DNA of 64,000 bases from Geobacter argillaceus. GTDB taxonomy: Bacteria; Desulfobacterota; Desulfuromonadia; Geobacterales; DSM-12255. The notes beneath the pieces were generated by a model. The model was given only the letters and a program-made list of their open reading frames with translations, searched no databases and had not been told where the DNA came from. Position numbers and translations under genes: made by a program. The number at the start of each line of letters is the position of its first letter. Positions within the stretch are counted from its first letter, which is position 1. This document shows, piece by piece, positions 26,785-35,732 of this stretch. The stretch covers positions 107,907-171,906 of the forward strand of contig NZ_VLLN01000006.1 in NCBI RefSeq assembly GCF_007830735.1, given 5' to 3'.

Positions 26785-28563
26785 CTATCCCTCGCGTTTC
26801 TTGATCGCTTCGAATGTGCAGAGCTGACGGCAGACGTCGCAGCCGGTGCAGAGGAGTGGGTCGATATGGGCCTTCCCCTTTCTGCCGTCGCTCGGCCGCC
26901 ACTCGATGGCCGGACAGCCGAGCTTCAGGCAGGCGCGGCAGCCGGTGCAGAGCTCCACGTCCACGGCCAGTACTTCGCCCTTGACAAAGACCCCTTCCCG
27001 CTTCAATAGGACGCACGGCCGGTTGGTGATGATCACCGACGGTTCGGGGCGCGCCATCTCCTCACGGAGGGCCTGGCGGGTCTGCTCCAGGTCCAGGGGG
27101 TCCACGACCCGGACGTTCCTTATGCCGACGGCCCGGCAGAGCTGCACCAGGTCGACCGCATTGGCCGGGTCCTCCATGAGGGTCCAGCCGGAGGCGGGGT
27201 TGTCCTGGCGGCCGGTCATGGCAGTGATCCGGTTATCCAGGATGATCACCGTTGCCGGCGACTTGTTGTACGCCATCTCCATCAGGCTGTTCACGCCGGT
27301 GTGGAGGAACGTGGAGTCACCGATGACCGCCACGACCCGTTGCCGCTCCTCCTCAGGCAGTGCCCGGACGATCCCGCTGGCGGTGCTGATGCTGGACCCC
27401 ATGCAGACGCAGGTATCCATGGCGTTGAGCGGCGGCATGAAGCCGAGGGTGTAGCAGCCGATATCGCCGGTGACGTAGGCATTCAATTGCTTCAGGGAAT
27501 AAAAGACGCCGCGGTGGGGGCAGCCGGGGCACATGTTGGGCGGCCGGCCGGGCAGCTTGTCGACCTGCCGGGTAGCCCCGGTATCCGCCGTGGCGATGCC
27601 GATGGAGGCAAAGGCCGACCGGACCCTGCCGGGCGACAGCTCCCCGCAGACCGGGAGGATCTCCTTGCCGATGACGCTGATCCCCATGGCCTTGACCTGA
27701 TCCTCGATGAACGGGTCCAGTTCCTCCACCACGAAGAGCCTCGTCACCTTGGCGGCAAACTGTCTGATCAGCCCTTCGGCAAGGGGCCAGACCATACCAA
27801 GCTTGAGCACAGAGGCCTCGGGCAGTACCTCGCGGACGTACTGGTAGGAGGTGCCGGAGGTGATGATGCCGATGTCGCTGTTTCTCAGCTCCATCCGGTT
27901 GATGGAATGGGTGTCGCCATACCGGGAGAGCTTTTTGCTTCGCTCCTCGACAAACGGATGCCTGACCTTGGCATTACCCGGCAGCATCACCAGCTTGGCA
28001 GCGTTTTTCACCAGCTTTGGTGCGGGTAGGCCGGTCACCGGCTCGGCCAGCGCGACCACCGATTTGCCGTGGGAAATCCGGGTGGTGGTCCTGACCATGA
28101 CCGGGGTATCAAACTGCTCGGAGATCTCGAAAGCGAGACGGGTAAACTCCTTACACTCCCGGGAATCGGACGGCTCCAGCATCGGCACCTTGGCAAAGCG
28201 GGCATAGTGCCGGTTGTCCTGCTCGTTCTGGGATGAGTGCATCTCCGGGTCGTCGGCGGTAATCAGCACCAGACCGCCGTTCACGCCGGTGTAGGACAGG
28301 GTGAAGAGGGGATCGGCCGCCACGTTCACGCCGACGTGTTTCATGGCCGCCAGGGAGCGGCTGCCGCCAAAGGAGGCGCCGATGGCCACCTCCAGGGCAA
28401 CCTTCTCGTTGGGTGCCCAGGAGGCGTTGATGTCAGGGTACTGCACGATGGTTTCGAGAATTTCGGTGGAAGGGGTGCCGGGATAGGCACTGGCGACCTT
28501 GACCCCGGCTTCGTATGCGCCGCGGGCAATCGCCTCGTTTCCGGACAGGATTTCCTTTTTCAA
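26785..28563 (-). CDS. iorA: Indolepyruvate:ferredoxin oxidoreductase alpha subunit
   Basis: 592 residues when started at the TTG at 28563, which gives KKEILSGNEAIARGAYEAG, the normal IorA N-terminus, with GAGGG eight bases upstream; another TTG five codons earlier lacks a site. Domains: pyrimidine-binding and transketolase-like N-terminal half, TPP domain with CPGCPHRGVFYSLKQL and GDIGCYTLG, GDSTFLHTGVNSL for the Mg/TPP site, and a C-terminal pair of 4Fe-4S clusters (CTGCRACLKLGCP and CTGCDVCRQLC). It is the first gene of the operon, behind a good sigma-70 promoter. Confidence 0.94.
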   Translation of the reverse strand: MKKEILSGNEAIARGAYEAGVKVASAYPGTPSTEILETIVQYPDINASWAPNEKVALEVAIGASFGGSRSLAAMKHVGVNVAADPLFTLSYTGVNGGLVLITADDPEMHSSQNEQDNRHYARFAKVPMLEPSDSRECKEFTRLAFEISEQFDTPVMVRTTTRISHGKSVVALAEPVTGLPAPKLVKNAAKLVMLPGNAKVRHPFVEERSKKLSRYGDTHSINRMELRNSDIGIITSGTSYQYVREVLPEASVLKLGMVWPLAEGLIRQFAAKVTRLFVVEELDPFIEDQVKAMGISVIGKEILPVCGELSPGRVRSAFASIGIATADTGATRQVDKLPGRPPNMCPGCPHRGVFYSLKQLNAYVTGDIGCYTLGFMPPLNAMDTCVCMGSSISTASGIVRALPEEERQRVVAVIGDSTFLHTGVNSLMEMAYNKSPATVIILDNRITAMTGRQDNPASGWTLMEDPANAVDLVQLCRAVGIRNVRVVDPLDLEQTRQALREEMARPEPSVIITNRPCVLLKREGVFVKGEVLAVDVELCTGCRACLKLGCPAIEWRPSDGRKGKAHIDPLLCTGCDVCRQLCTFEAIKKREG

Positions 28564-28613
28564 ATGACGGGCCCTCAAAGCAAAATTAGGGGTTCCCCCC
28601 TTTCAGCGCCGCA

Positions 28614-28643
28614 ACTATAGCCAATTCGCGCCCTGCATGTCAA
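28614..28643 (-). promoter_or_regulatory. Promoter of the iorA-paaK-liv operon
   Basis: Minus strand TTGACA (28643-28638), 18-base spacer, TATAGT (28619-28614). The -35 overlaps a small palindrome, GTCAACTTTGAC (28639-28650), which shares the TTGAC half-site of the MerR-linked operators at etfB and merR. Confidence 0.6.
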
Positions 28644-28692
28644 CTTTGACTTGAATTAAAACGAGATTTCAGCCGGCAATGACATGTTACGG

Positions 28693-29628
28693 CTACTTCT
28701 CGTCATGCTGTTCGGCAGCCCAGAGCAGCACCCCCTCCAACAGCCCGAAATCGCTCACCTTCATCCGCTCGAAACCGAAGAGTGCCATGGTCTGGAGGGT
28801 GACGAGCATGCCGGCGATGATCAGGTCTTCCCGCCCCGGCTCCATGCCCGGTACGGACAACCGCTCGGCAGGGGGAAGCGGCAGGAGCTTCCGATAGATG
28901 TCGATGATCTCCGACCTGGATACGACGTAGTTGTTCACCCGCCGGTAATCATAGTCAATCATCCCCATGCTGATGGCCGCCAGGGTCGTGGCGGTGCCGG
29001 CGGTTCCCACCAGGGTGGCTCCGGGAAGTCTCTCCAGGAGACCCTGCCCAGCCATGGCTTCCTTGAGCGGATTGAGTTCCCGGTTGATCTTGTCGGCCAT
29101 GGCTGCCGGTTCACCCTTCCCTTCGGTCAGCCTGACCACCCCAAGTGGCAGGCTCCGGGTAAACAGGAGATCACCCTCATGGACCAGGGTATATTCCGTG
29201 CTGCCGCCTCCCACATCAAAGATGAAGACTGTGCCGTTGCGGTCGTCCAGGCCGGCATAGACGCCGGCTCGGGTCAAATCCCCTTCCCTCTCGCCATCGA
29301 CGACCGTCAGCCGGATGCCGGTCCGTTGTTCCACTTCGCCGCAGAACCCGGAACCGTTGACCGCGTCCCGCACTGCGCTGGTGGCCACTGCCAGGACCGA
29401 CACCGCTCCCAGCCGCCGGATCTCGGCGCTGAACTCCTGCAATGCGGCAATGGTTCTCTCGCGGGCCTCTGGCGAGATACCGCGCTCCCTCGTGAACCCG
29501 CCACCCAGACGGGTAATACGTCGCGCAACCAGATCCGGCGCAATCGTTCCATCCGTTCCGACCGTCCCGATCAGCAGCCGGGCGGTATTGGTACCAAGGT
29601 CAATGGCGGCAAGTCTTTGTTCCGACAC
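28693..29628 (-). CDS. Ppx/GppA-family exopolyphosphatase / pppGpp phosphohydrolase
   Basis: 311 residues, the size of the short (two-domain) members of the family. Starts AIDLGTNTARLLIG, the ATPase phosphate loop of the ASKHA fold, with FDVGGGSTEY as the second loop and VGTAGTATTLAAI as the third. Substrate may be polyphosphate or pppGpp; short members lacking the C-terminal HD domain are usually called exopolyphosphatase. Start is a GTG with GGGGGA just upstream. Confidence 0.88.
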   Translation of the reverse strand: MSEQRLAAIDLGTNTARLLIGTVGTDGTIAPDLVARRITRLGGGFTRERGISPEARERTIAALQEFSAEIRRLGAVSVLAVATSAVRDAVNGSGFCGEVEQRTGIRLTVVDGEREGDLTRAGVYAGLDDRNGTVFIFDVGGGSTEYTLVHEGDLLFTRSLPLGVVRLTEGKGEPAAMADKINRELNPLKEAMAGQGLLERLPGATLVGTAGTATTLAAISMGMIDYDYRRVNNYVVSRSEIIDIYRKLLPLPPAERLSVPGMEPGREDLIIAGMLVTLQTMALFGFERMKVSDFGLLEGVLLWAAEQHDEK

Positions 29629-29760
29629 GAGTCCCCCTTTTTCGTTGAAGGCCTATTACTACGGCGCATTGACGCGTAATCAGGTCTGCGAGCGCACTAC
29701 CATGCAACATCATGTCGGTTCAGGCAAGAAAAAGATTGGTGCGGCAGGTGTGAAACGTAG

Positions 29761-29909
29761 GTGTTGAGTGCCACGACATCGTGGACGAAATCGTGCATCA
29801 CCGGATCTTGGCGGTACAACGATTTCTCAACGGTGAGAAACCGGAATCAATCTGTGCCTCGCTCGGCAAATCGAAAGCTTGGCTCTACCGATGTCATGGC
29901 ACTCAACAC
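29761..29909. mobile_element. 149-bp MITE-like element with 21-bp inverted ends
   Basis: The ends (29761-29781 and 29889-29909) start GTGTTGAGTGCC and are inverted repeats matching at 20 of 21 bases. The 4-base sequence GTAG flanks both sides (29757-29760 and 29910-29913), as expected for a target-site duplication. It is too short for a transposase and was probably mobilised in trans. Confidence 0.72.
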
Positions 29910-29924
29910 GTAGGGAATAGGTAA
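29781..29924 (+). pseudogene. Transposase N-terminal remnant (helix-turn-helix)
   Basis: From a GTG at 29781 an open frame of 47 codons reads RILAVQRFLNGEKPESICA and GKSKAWLY, like the first helix-turn-helix of IS481-type integrase-core transposases. It then runs into the right inverted end and stops. The catalytic DDE domain is missing. So the element is an internal-deletion derivative of an insertion sequence. Confidence 0.6.
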
Positions 29925-29954
29925 CAAAGATTTTTCAGGAAAACAGTTGCTCCG

Positions 29955-29993
29955 AAAAAAGCAAAACCCCACGTCGCACTCATGGGGTCTTGC
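29955..29993 (-). terminator. Terminator-like hairpin
   Basis: GCAAAACCCCA (29961-29971) pairs with TGGGGTCTTGC (29983-29993) with one mismatch. On the minus strand it is followed by six T; on the plus strand by CTTTTGC. No gene directly upstream is seen on either strand in the AT-rich gap from 29994 to 30099. Confidence 0.55.
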
Positions 29994-30099
29994 CTTTTGC
30001 AGTATCTTCAGGAGAGAAGATGTTCATAATGTAGCATACTTGGCGACTGCGTCAAACATGTTTTACGCAAATGCTTAACTAACCATTAATAATTAATTA

Positions 30100-30516
30100 G
30101 TGCAACGGGGGATCATTAAGAACTGTCATTCGCCTGCCTATGGACTCATGGGGCACATTGCCGGTCAACACCTGCAACCACTCCAAACCAGTACCGGTCC
30201 CGAAATCGCATCAAAACTGGCATCAGGAGGCGTCGACTACGCACTGCTGATACCTGCCTGAGGCAGCTGCAACCGGTCCGTGGGACTGGTTGCAAGGGCA
30301 ATCGAGGCGGCCGGTATCCCGACCGTGGCACTCTCCATCGTCAGGGAAGTCACTGAAAAGAGTCCCCCGCCACGTGCCCTTTTCCTCAGGTTTCCCTTTG
30401 GCCGTGCACTCGGTGAACCAGGCACCATTCAGGATGGCGGGCTCCGCTGGCGGCGTGAAATCTACCAGACACCCGATTGGGAAGCATTCCGACAACTCGG
30501 TCCGTTGCGCAGATAA
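30100..30516 (+). pseudogene. Selenoprotein of the glycine-reductase-B-like family, probably 5'-truncated
   Basis: The frame reads YGLMGHIAGQHLQPLQTSTG, then GVDYALLIPA, an in-frame TGA at 30259-30261, then GSCNRSVGLVARAIEAAGIP and TVALSIVREVTEKSPPPRAL to a TAA at 30516. Conservation continues unchanged on both sides of the TGA, and the U-x-x-C context is the selenocysteine site of the glycine/sarcosine/betaine reductase selenoprotein B family. A hairpin begins six bases after the TGA. The N-terminus is short: an in-frame TAA stands at 30094, only a GTG (30100) or ATG (30148) without ribosome sites is available, and roughly 50-90 residues usual in the family are absent. It may be a decayed copy or a short functional protein. 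Confidence 0.72.
30268..30294 (+). promoter_or_regulatory. Bacterial SECIS hairpin
   Basis: TGCAACCGGTCC (30268-30279), loop GTG, GGACTGGTTGCA (30283-30294): a continuous 12-bp stem with one G-U pair, placed 6 bases after the TGA codon, as needed for SelB to insert selenocysteine. Confidence 0.65.
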
Positions 30517-30560
30517 AAAGAGCCGGCAGATCAGTGTGAATCCGCGGCTCTTTTCTTTAA
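30516..30560. terminator. Bidirectional terminator between selenoprotein remnant and hisS
   Basis: AAAAGAGCCG (30516-30525) and CGGCTCTTTT (30545-30554) are exact complements; T-rich on the plus strand and equally on the minus strand. Confidence 0.85.
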
Positions 30561-30577
30561 GAAAATGCACTACCTCG

Positions 30578-31822
30578 TCAGCTGATTGCGCCCAGTACCA
30601 GTTCCGTCTTGAGGGCAACATCCTGTTGAGTGCCGCGATCCATATCCTTGAGCACGGCCATACCGCGGACCAGTTCATCTTCGCCAATAATAAGGGAAAA
30701 ACGGCTGTTGAACTTGTCGGACCGGCGCAACTGACTCTTCAGACTCTTCCCCTCGTAATCAATCTCAACCGTGACACCGGCCCGCTGCAGTGCACACATA
30801 AGGGCAAACGCCTTTTCCCGGGCCTCGTCAGCCAAGGCCACAATGAAGAGATCGGGACGGGTACGAAACTCTTTGGCATCCAGCAGCAGCGCCACCCGCT
30901 CCACTCCCATGGCAAAGCCGATTCCCGGGATGGCAGGTCCTCCCAGGTCACTGATCAGGCCATCGTACCTGCCACCGGCGGCCACGGCACTCTGGGCGCC
31001 AAGGAGGCCGGTAACCAGCTCGAAGGTGGTGCGGGTGTAGTAGTCAAGTCCGCGCACCATCCGGTTGTTGATGGTGTAGGCGGTATGTACCTGCTCCAGA
31101 TGCCTGCGGGTCGCGGCAAAATGATCATCACAGGCCCCGCACAGATGGTCCAGCACCGACGGAGCACCGATGGTAGCCTCTTTGCAGCCGGCCCCCTTGC
31201 AATCAAGTGCCCTCAGGGGGTTGGTCTCGAACCGGCGTTGGCAGTCCTCGCACAGCGACGCCAGGCGCTCACGCAGAAACTCCTTCAATGCCGTCCGATA
31301 GGCAGGGCGACAGTCGGGGCAGCCGAGGGAATTGATCTCCAACCTGGGCTCAGTAAGGCCAAGTTCGGCAAAGAAGTGGCAGAGCATGGTCAGGACCTGG
31401 GCATCCACTTTCGGGTCCTTCACCCCGGTCACCTCGGCGCCGATCTGGTGGAACTGGCGGTAACGCCCCTTCTGCGGCCGCTCGTAGCGAAACATCGGCC
31501 CCATGTAGTATAGCTTGCTGACCGCATCAGCCGCATACAGCTTGTGCTCTATGAACGCACGCATCACCCCGGCAGTCCCTTCGGGGCGCATGGTGACGCG
31601 ATTTTCCCCTTTGTCGACAAAGGAATACATCTCCTTCTCGACGATATCCGTGGCATCACCGATGGAACGGGCGAACAGTTCAGTTTTTTCCAGAATCGGT
31701 ATCCGGATTTCGGCGAAACCGTAACAACCGAAGACCCGCCGAGCGGTCGCCTCGATGTGTTGCCACTTTTCGATTTCTCCTGGCAGGATATCGTTGAATC
31801 CCTTAATGGCATTCACTATCAA
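30578..31822 (-). CDS. hisS: Histidyl-tRNA synthetase
   Basis: 414 residues. Class II motifs are present: motif 2 region YYMGPMFRYERPQKGRYRQFHQIGAE, the histidine-binding RGLDYYTRTTFEL and motif 3 GFAMGVERV, then the anticodon domain ending in LKTELVLGA. A CX2C-like pair (LGCPDCRP and LCEDCQ, CGACDDHF) forms the insertion domain often found in this lineage. It starts with TTG, overlapping the stop of the upstream response-regulator gene by four bases (TTGA), with GGAG inside that gene; translation of the two is probably coupled. Confidence 0.96.
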   Translation of the reverse strand: MIVNAIKGFNDILPGEIEKWQHIEATARRVFGCYGFAEIRIPILEKTELFARSIGDATDIVEKEMYSFVDKGENRVTMRPEGTAGVMRAFIEHKLYAADAVSKLYYMGPMFRYERPQKGRYRQFHQIGAEVTGVKDPKVDAQVLTMLCHFFAELGLTEPRLEINSLGCPDCRPAYRTALKEFLRERLASLCEDCQRRFETNPLRALDCKGAGCKEATIGAPSVLDHLCGACDDHFAATRRHLEQVHTAYTINNRMVRGLDYYTRTTFELVTGLLGAQSAVAAGGRYDGLISDLGGPAIPGIGFAMGVERVALLLDAKEFRTRPDLFIVALADEAREKAFALMCALQRAGVTVEIDYEGKSLKSQLRRSDKFNSRFSLIIGEDELVRGMAVLKDMDRGTQQDVALKTELVLGAIS

Positions 31823-33234
31823 CTTAAACTCTCCTTACTCTTGGCAATCTGCCGGAATGTTTCCGATGAAATATGGAAAACAGTATTCTTGCCACTGGCT
31901 TTTCCGTAATACATGGCCTGGTCGGCCATTTCCAGGAGTTCCACCTTGGACGATGAATCATCCGGGTAACTCGCATACCCCAGGCTGGCCGTGAGCCTCA
32001 ACTTGACACTGTCATTGATGACAAACGTGTGCCCCTCAATGGCCTTGCGGATACGCTCCGATACAATTGCCGCACCGAAGGTGCCGGTTTCCACCAATAG
32101 GACGGTATATTCGTCCCCCCCGTAGCGGATGATGATGTCCACTTCACGAACCGATCGTTTGATGAGTGACCCGACCTCCTTGAGGATACTGCTGCCAACA
32201 AGATGACCGTGAACATCGTTGACCGACTTCAGGTGATCAATATCCAGGAAAATGACCGAGAGGTCCAAGCCGAAACGATCGGCGCGCTTGATCTCACGCT
32301 CCAGGGCTATTTCCAGGTAACGGTAATTGTAGAGTCCGGTCAACTCATCGATATTCAGCAGATTTTTTACCGTAGTGTACCGGATGGCGTTTTCAAGCGC
32401 CAGTGACGACTGGTCCAGAAGAAAGTTCACATTCCGGTAGTTGATCTCGGCCGGAAATGATTTTCGCGGGGGGTTGAAAATGGCCACCACCCCCTGCAAC
32501 AGGCGCCTGGACCTGATAAAAAACAGCAGCGCATCCTTGATCCCGCCAAGGTCCGCATCATTGTTCTCCTTGGGAATGAAATTGCTCAGGACCACGAGAC
32601 TCTCTGCCCCGTCCTTGTGCCAGTCACACCCGCTCTGCAGGTATTCGGCAAGCTGATTGCCCAGAGCCTCGCTTAGCCCCCGGCAGACTTTAAGGTCCAG
32701 CGTACCATCACCACCGAGAAAGAAGCCGAGTCCCTTTGAGCCGCCGACTTCCTTGGCAAGGGCATCGACCACCATGGAGTAGATCCGCTCCAGATCGAGA
32801 CAATTGGCAATATTCTGACTTACCTGAAAGATCTTGATCTGCGATTTCAGCTCATGGTTCTCGTCCAATAGCCGCCGCTGCTCCATGCAAAGGGCGACAG
32901 CATGCTTGAACTCCTCGTGATTGATCGGCTTGATAAGGTAATCACGGGCACCGTTCTTCAAGGCATAGATGGCGGTCTCGATATTACCATGGCCGGTCAC
33001 CATGATCACTTCGATGGCCGGGTCCAATTGTTTGACACGGGAGAGGATTTCAAGGCCGCTGATATCCGACATCATCAGGTCGGTCACCACCACCTGGTAC
33101 TCTTCCTTGGCCAGTTTTTTCAGGGCCTCGTGTCCTGTAGCAGCAACGTCAACAAGGTAGCCTTCCTCTTCGAGAAGGCTGGAAAAGACCTCGCGGAAAA
33201 ATTTGTCATCCTCGACAACCAGTACCTTTTCCAT
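31819..33234 (-). CDS. Response regulator with GGDEF diguanylate cyclase domain
   Basis: 471 residues: receiver domain 1-120 (phospho-site Asp52, Lys102), a GAF-like middle (about 140-285), and a GGDEF domain with the active-site motif GGDEY at 372-376. The inhibitory site RxxD (Arg363-Asp366) is five residues before it, so product inhibition is likely. It should make cyclic di-GMP on phosphorylation by an unidentified kinase. It lies upstream of hisS and overlaps it, an unusual pairing that puts a second-messenger enzyme and a tRNA synthetase on one transcript. Confidence 0.92.
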   Translation of the reverse strand: MEKVLVVEDDKFFREVFSSLLEEEGYLVDVAATGHEALKKLAKEEYQVVVTDLMMSDISGLEILSRVKQLDPAIEVIMVTGHGNIETAIYALKNGARDYLIKPINHEEFKHAVALCMEQRRLLDENHELKSQIKIFQVSQNIANCLDLERIYSMVVDALAKEVGGSKGLGFFLGGDGTLDLKVCRGLSEALGNQLAEYLQSGCDWHKDGAESLVVLSNFIPKENNDADLGGIKDALLFFIRSRRLLQGVVAIFNPPRKSFPAEINYRNVNFLLDQSSLALENAIRYTTVKNLLNIDELTGLYNYRYLEIALEREIKRADRFGLDLSVIFLDIDHLKSVNDVHGHLVGSSILKEVGSLIKRSVREVDIIIRYGGDEYTVLLVETGTFGAAIVSERIRKAIEGHTFVINDSVKLRLTASLGYASYPDDSSSKVELLEMADQAMYYGKASGKNTVFHISSETFRQIAKSKESLS

Positions 33235-33313
33235 GAATGGAAACTCCTTTGTCAGCCCAGTCCCGTGGAAAACGCTGAACAGAAGTAAAAGCTAACAAAC
33301 AGGGGATACCGTG

Positions 33314-35713
33314 TCAATTGAAATGGCCGTACGGCATGGAAATACGGAACCCTGCTTCCGGCCCGCGATGCTCGATCATGATGGTACCGTGCAGATCGGT
33401 CCGGTACACGACAGCGCCACTCCGCTGCAAATTGGCAACGGTTTCCGGAGCCGGAAAACGGAACCGGTTGTCGTAGCCAACGGAAACCACCGCAGCCCGG
33501 GGTGCCGCAGCAGTGAAAAAATCGGGATCATTGGTAAGCCTGCTGCCATGGTGGGGAACCTTGAGCACCGAGCACCGGACCTGCCCGGGTTTTGCCAACA
33601 GGCGCCGTTGCACCTCCTGTCCCGCATCGCCGGTCATGAGGAGCGAAAAGGAACCATCGGTAAACCGCAGGATCAGTGACGCATCATTCAGGTCACTCGT
33701 GCCGGCCGTCAACGCGGCAGAACTCAGCGCCGCCACCCGTACTCCGCCAACGGTCAGCGGCGGGTCGGTACTACGTTTGACACGACACCGCACTCCCCGC
33801 TCGCCCAAGAGATATTTCAATGCCAGATACCGCTCATCGGCCCCCACGCTTTCGCCCTCCCAAAACTCACCGATGTGAAAGTGCCGGGCAATGAAGAGCA
33901 AGCCGTTCAGATGATCCGGGTGGGGATGGCTAAGGACGAGATAGTCTATGTTCCGTACCCCGAGTTCCCAGAGAGCGGGCGCCACCAGCCGTTCACCCAC
34001 GTCATAGGAGTCATTCCGAAAGCTGCCGCCACCGTCGATGAGCATCGTCTTGCCGTCGGGAAAGGTCAGCAGGGTCGACTCCCCTTGGCCCACACTCAGG
34101 AACATCATGGAAAACACGCCGGCCGGCCGTATTCCCGGCAACAGGGCAAAGGCGAACATGGCGGCCAACAGGACGCCGGTTGTGCCGATACGCCAACCGG
34201 GACGCTTGATAAAGGTAACCGCCACCATGGCCAGGAAAAAGAGGCCGAGTTGCCAACGGTCCGGTGCAAATCTGGGCAGCAACGGCAGACGGTCCAGATA
34301 GCCGATGAACCAGTTGGAGAGGTGGATCATGAATCCCGCCAGGTGCAGGAACGGAACCGCCAAGGGCGGATAGGCGACGAGCAGCGGCAGGGCAACAAAA
34401 CCGGCCAGTACCGCGCCATAGCCCATGAGCGGGACAATGAAAAAGTTACTGAGCAAGCCGGTAGCCGATGCCTGATGGAAATAATAGGCCACCGGCAGGA
34501 GCGTCGCTAAAGTCGCCGCAGCAGAGGCCATCAGAAGCTGCAGCAGCCGATAGATTATCCCCTTAGCCAGACTGGACCAAGGCCGCATGAATAGCGGGGT
34601 CAGCACGATGATCCCCCACAGGGCAAGAAACGAGAATTGAAAGGAAAGATCGAACAGGGCTGCCGGCTCAAGGCCGAGGATCACCAGTGCGGCCAGCAAC
34701 AATGCGTTGATCGGGTCGGTTTCCCGTTCCATAAGCAGCGCCAGACCGTACGCCGCGAGCATCACAACCGAGCGCACGGTCGCCGGGGCCGAACCGGACA
34801 GCAGCAGGTAGAACAGGATCACCGGCAGGACCGTTACCCCGAGTCCGCGCCGCACCCACCCATGGAGAAGCAGAAAAGGGACCAGACGGCAGGCAGCGAA
34901 CAGGAGATGAAACAGCATGAGGGCAACGATGCCGACATGGAAGCCGGATATGGAGAGGATGTGGTTCACACCGGTGCGACTGTAAGCGTCCTTGATCCCC
35001 TGTGGCACCTTGCCCATATCGCCGATCAGCAGTGCCCGCAGAATGCCTGCTTCCGGCTGCGGCAGGGCACCATCGATCCCCGTCCCTATCCGGTCGGCCA
35101 GGAGATCGATCCTTCGCTCGAGTGAGGGTAGTGCCGCGGCTTCGAGGAGGACGATATCCTTCCCCTCTGCCGCAAACGCGGTCACCTCTATGCCTCTAAG
35201 CGCCAGGAAGCGCCGATAGTCGAACTCTCCCGGCAGACCATAGGGGCGCGGTTCCTTCAGCCGCGCCATGAACCTGACTCTGTCGCCTGTTGTGCAAGCC
35301 GGCATGCCGCTGCCGATGGTAACGAGAACTCTGCCGCCAACCGGTACGAGCCGCCCGCTGCGGAACACGCGGTCCAGTTGAACGGTCAGCCGTCCCCCCT
35401 GGTCCCTGTTTTCCGGACGGCGGGCAACGACCCCTTCCATGGTCAGCTCGCTACCGTCTGCCAGTCGGCTCAACTGCCAATCAGCACTCTTCGGATGCAG
35501 CAGCGGCTGGAGCGACCAGAAACCCCAGGCAAAAAGGAGCGCCATGACGGCGCTGGCAAACAGTATCGTGCTCTGTCGGAACAGCGACAGTGCCGCAACG
35601 GCAAAGAGCAGGCATACGAGGGAAACGGTTGGCGGATGGGAAAACGGAAGGAACCAGGCAGTGCAGAGGCCGAGAATGAGCGCACACAGGGGGAGGAGGA
35701 GCGGTCGTTCCAC
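33314..35713 (-). CDS. comEC: ComEC/Rec2-family DNA internalisation protein
   Basis: 799 residues when started at the GTG at 35713, which has GGGAGG six bases upstream; an ATG 16 codons earlier lies inside the preceding gene. Order of domains: N-terminal membrane helices and an OB-like domain (DUF4131 type), the competence membrane domain (SISGFHVGIVALMLFHLLF ... SGSAPATVRSVVMLAAYGLALLMERETDPINAL), and a C-terminal metallo-beta-lactamase domain with HPHPDHLNGL and VPHHGSR. In competent bacteria it forms the inner-membrane channel for DNA uptake. No other com genes are nearby. Confidence 0.93.
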   Translation of the reverse strand: MERPLLLPLCALILGLCTAWFLPFSHPPTVSLVCLLFAVAALSLFRQSTILFASAVMALLFAWGFWSLQPLLHPKSADWQLSRLADGSELTMEGVVARRPENRDQGGRLTVQLDRVFRSGRLVPVGGRVLVTIGSGMPACTTGDRVRFMARLKEPRPYGLPGEFDYRRFLALRGIEVTAFAAEGKDIVLLEAAALPSLERRIDLLADRIGTGIDGALPQPEAGILRALLIGDMGKVPQGIKDAYSRTGVNHILSISGFHVGIVALMLFHLLFAACRLVPFLLLHGWVRRGLGVTVLPVILFYLLLSGSAPATVRSVVMLAAYGLALLMERETDPINALLLAALVILGLEPAALFDLSFQFSFLALWGIIVLTPLFMRPWSSLAKGIIYRLLQLLMASAAATLATLLPVAYYFHQASATGLLSNFFIVPLMGYGAVLAGFVALPLLVAYPPLAVPFLHLAGFMIHLSNWFIGYLDRLPLLPRFAPDRWQLGLFFLAMVAVTFIKRPGWRIGTTGVLLAAMFAFALLPGIRPAGVFSMMFLSVGQGESTLLTFPDGKTMLIDGGGSFRNDSYDVGERLVAPALWELGVRNIDYLVLSHPHPDHLNGLLFIARHFHIGEFWEGESVGADERYLALKYLLGERGVRCRVKRSTDPPLTVGGVRVAALSSAALTAGTSDLNDASLILRFTDGSFSLLMTGDAGQEVQRRLLAKPGQVRCSVLKVPHHGSRLTNDPDFFTAAAPRAAVVSVGYDNRFRFPAPETVANLQRSGAVVYRTDLHGTIMIEHRGPEAGFRISMPYGHFN

Positions 35714-35732
35714 GTCCTGCCTCCCCCCGACG

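Noticed and set aside
30223..30687. A 154-codon minus-strand frame after hisS
   Set aside because: It runs through the hisS 3' end, the terminator and the antisense of the selenoprotein; the plus strand has the convincing homology.
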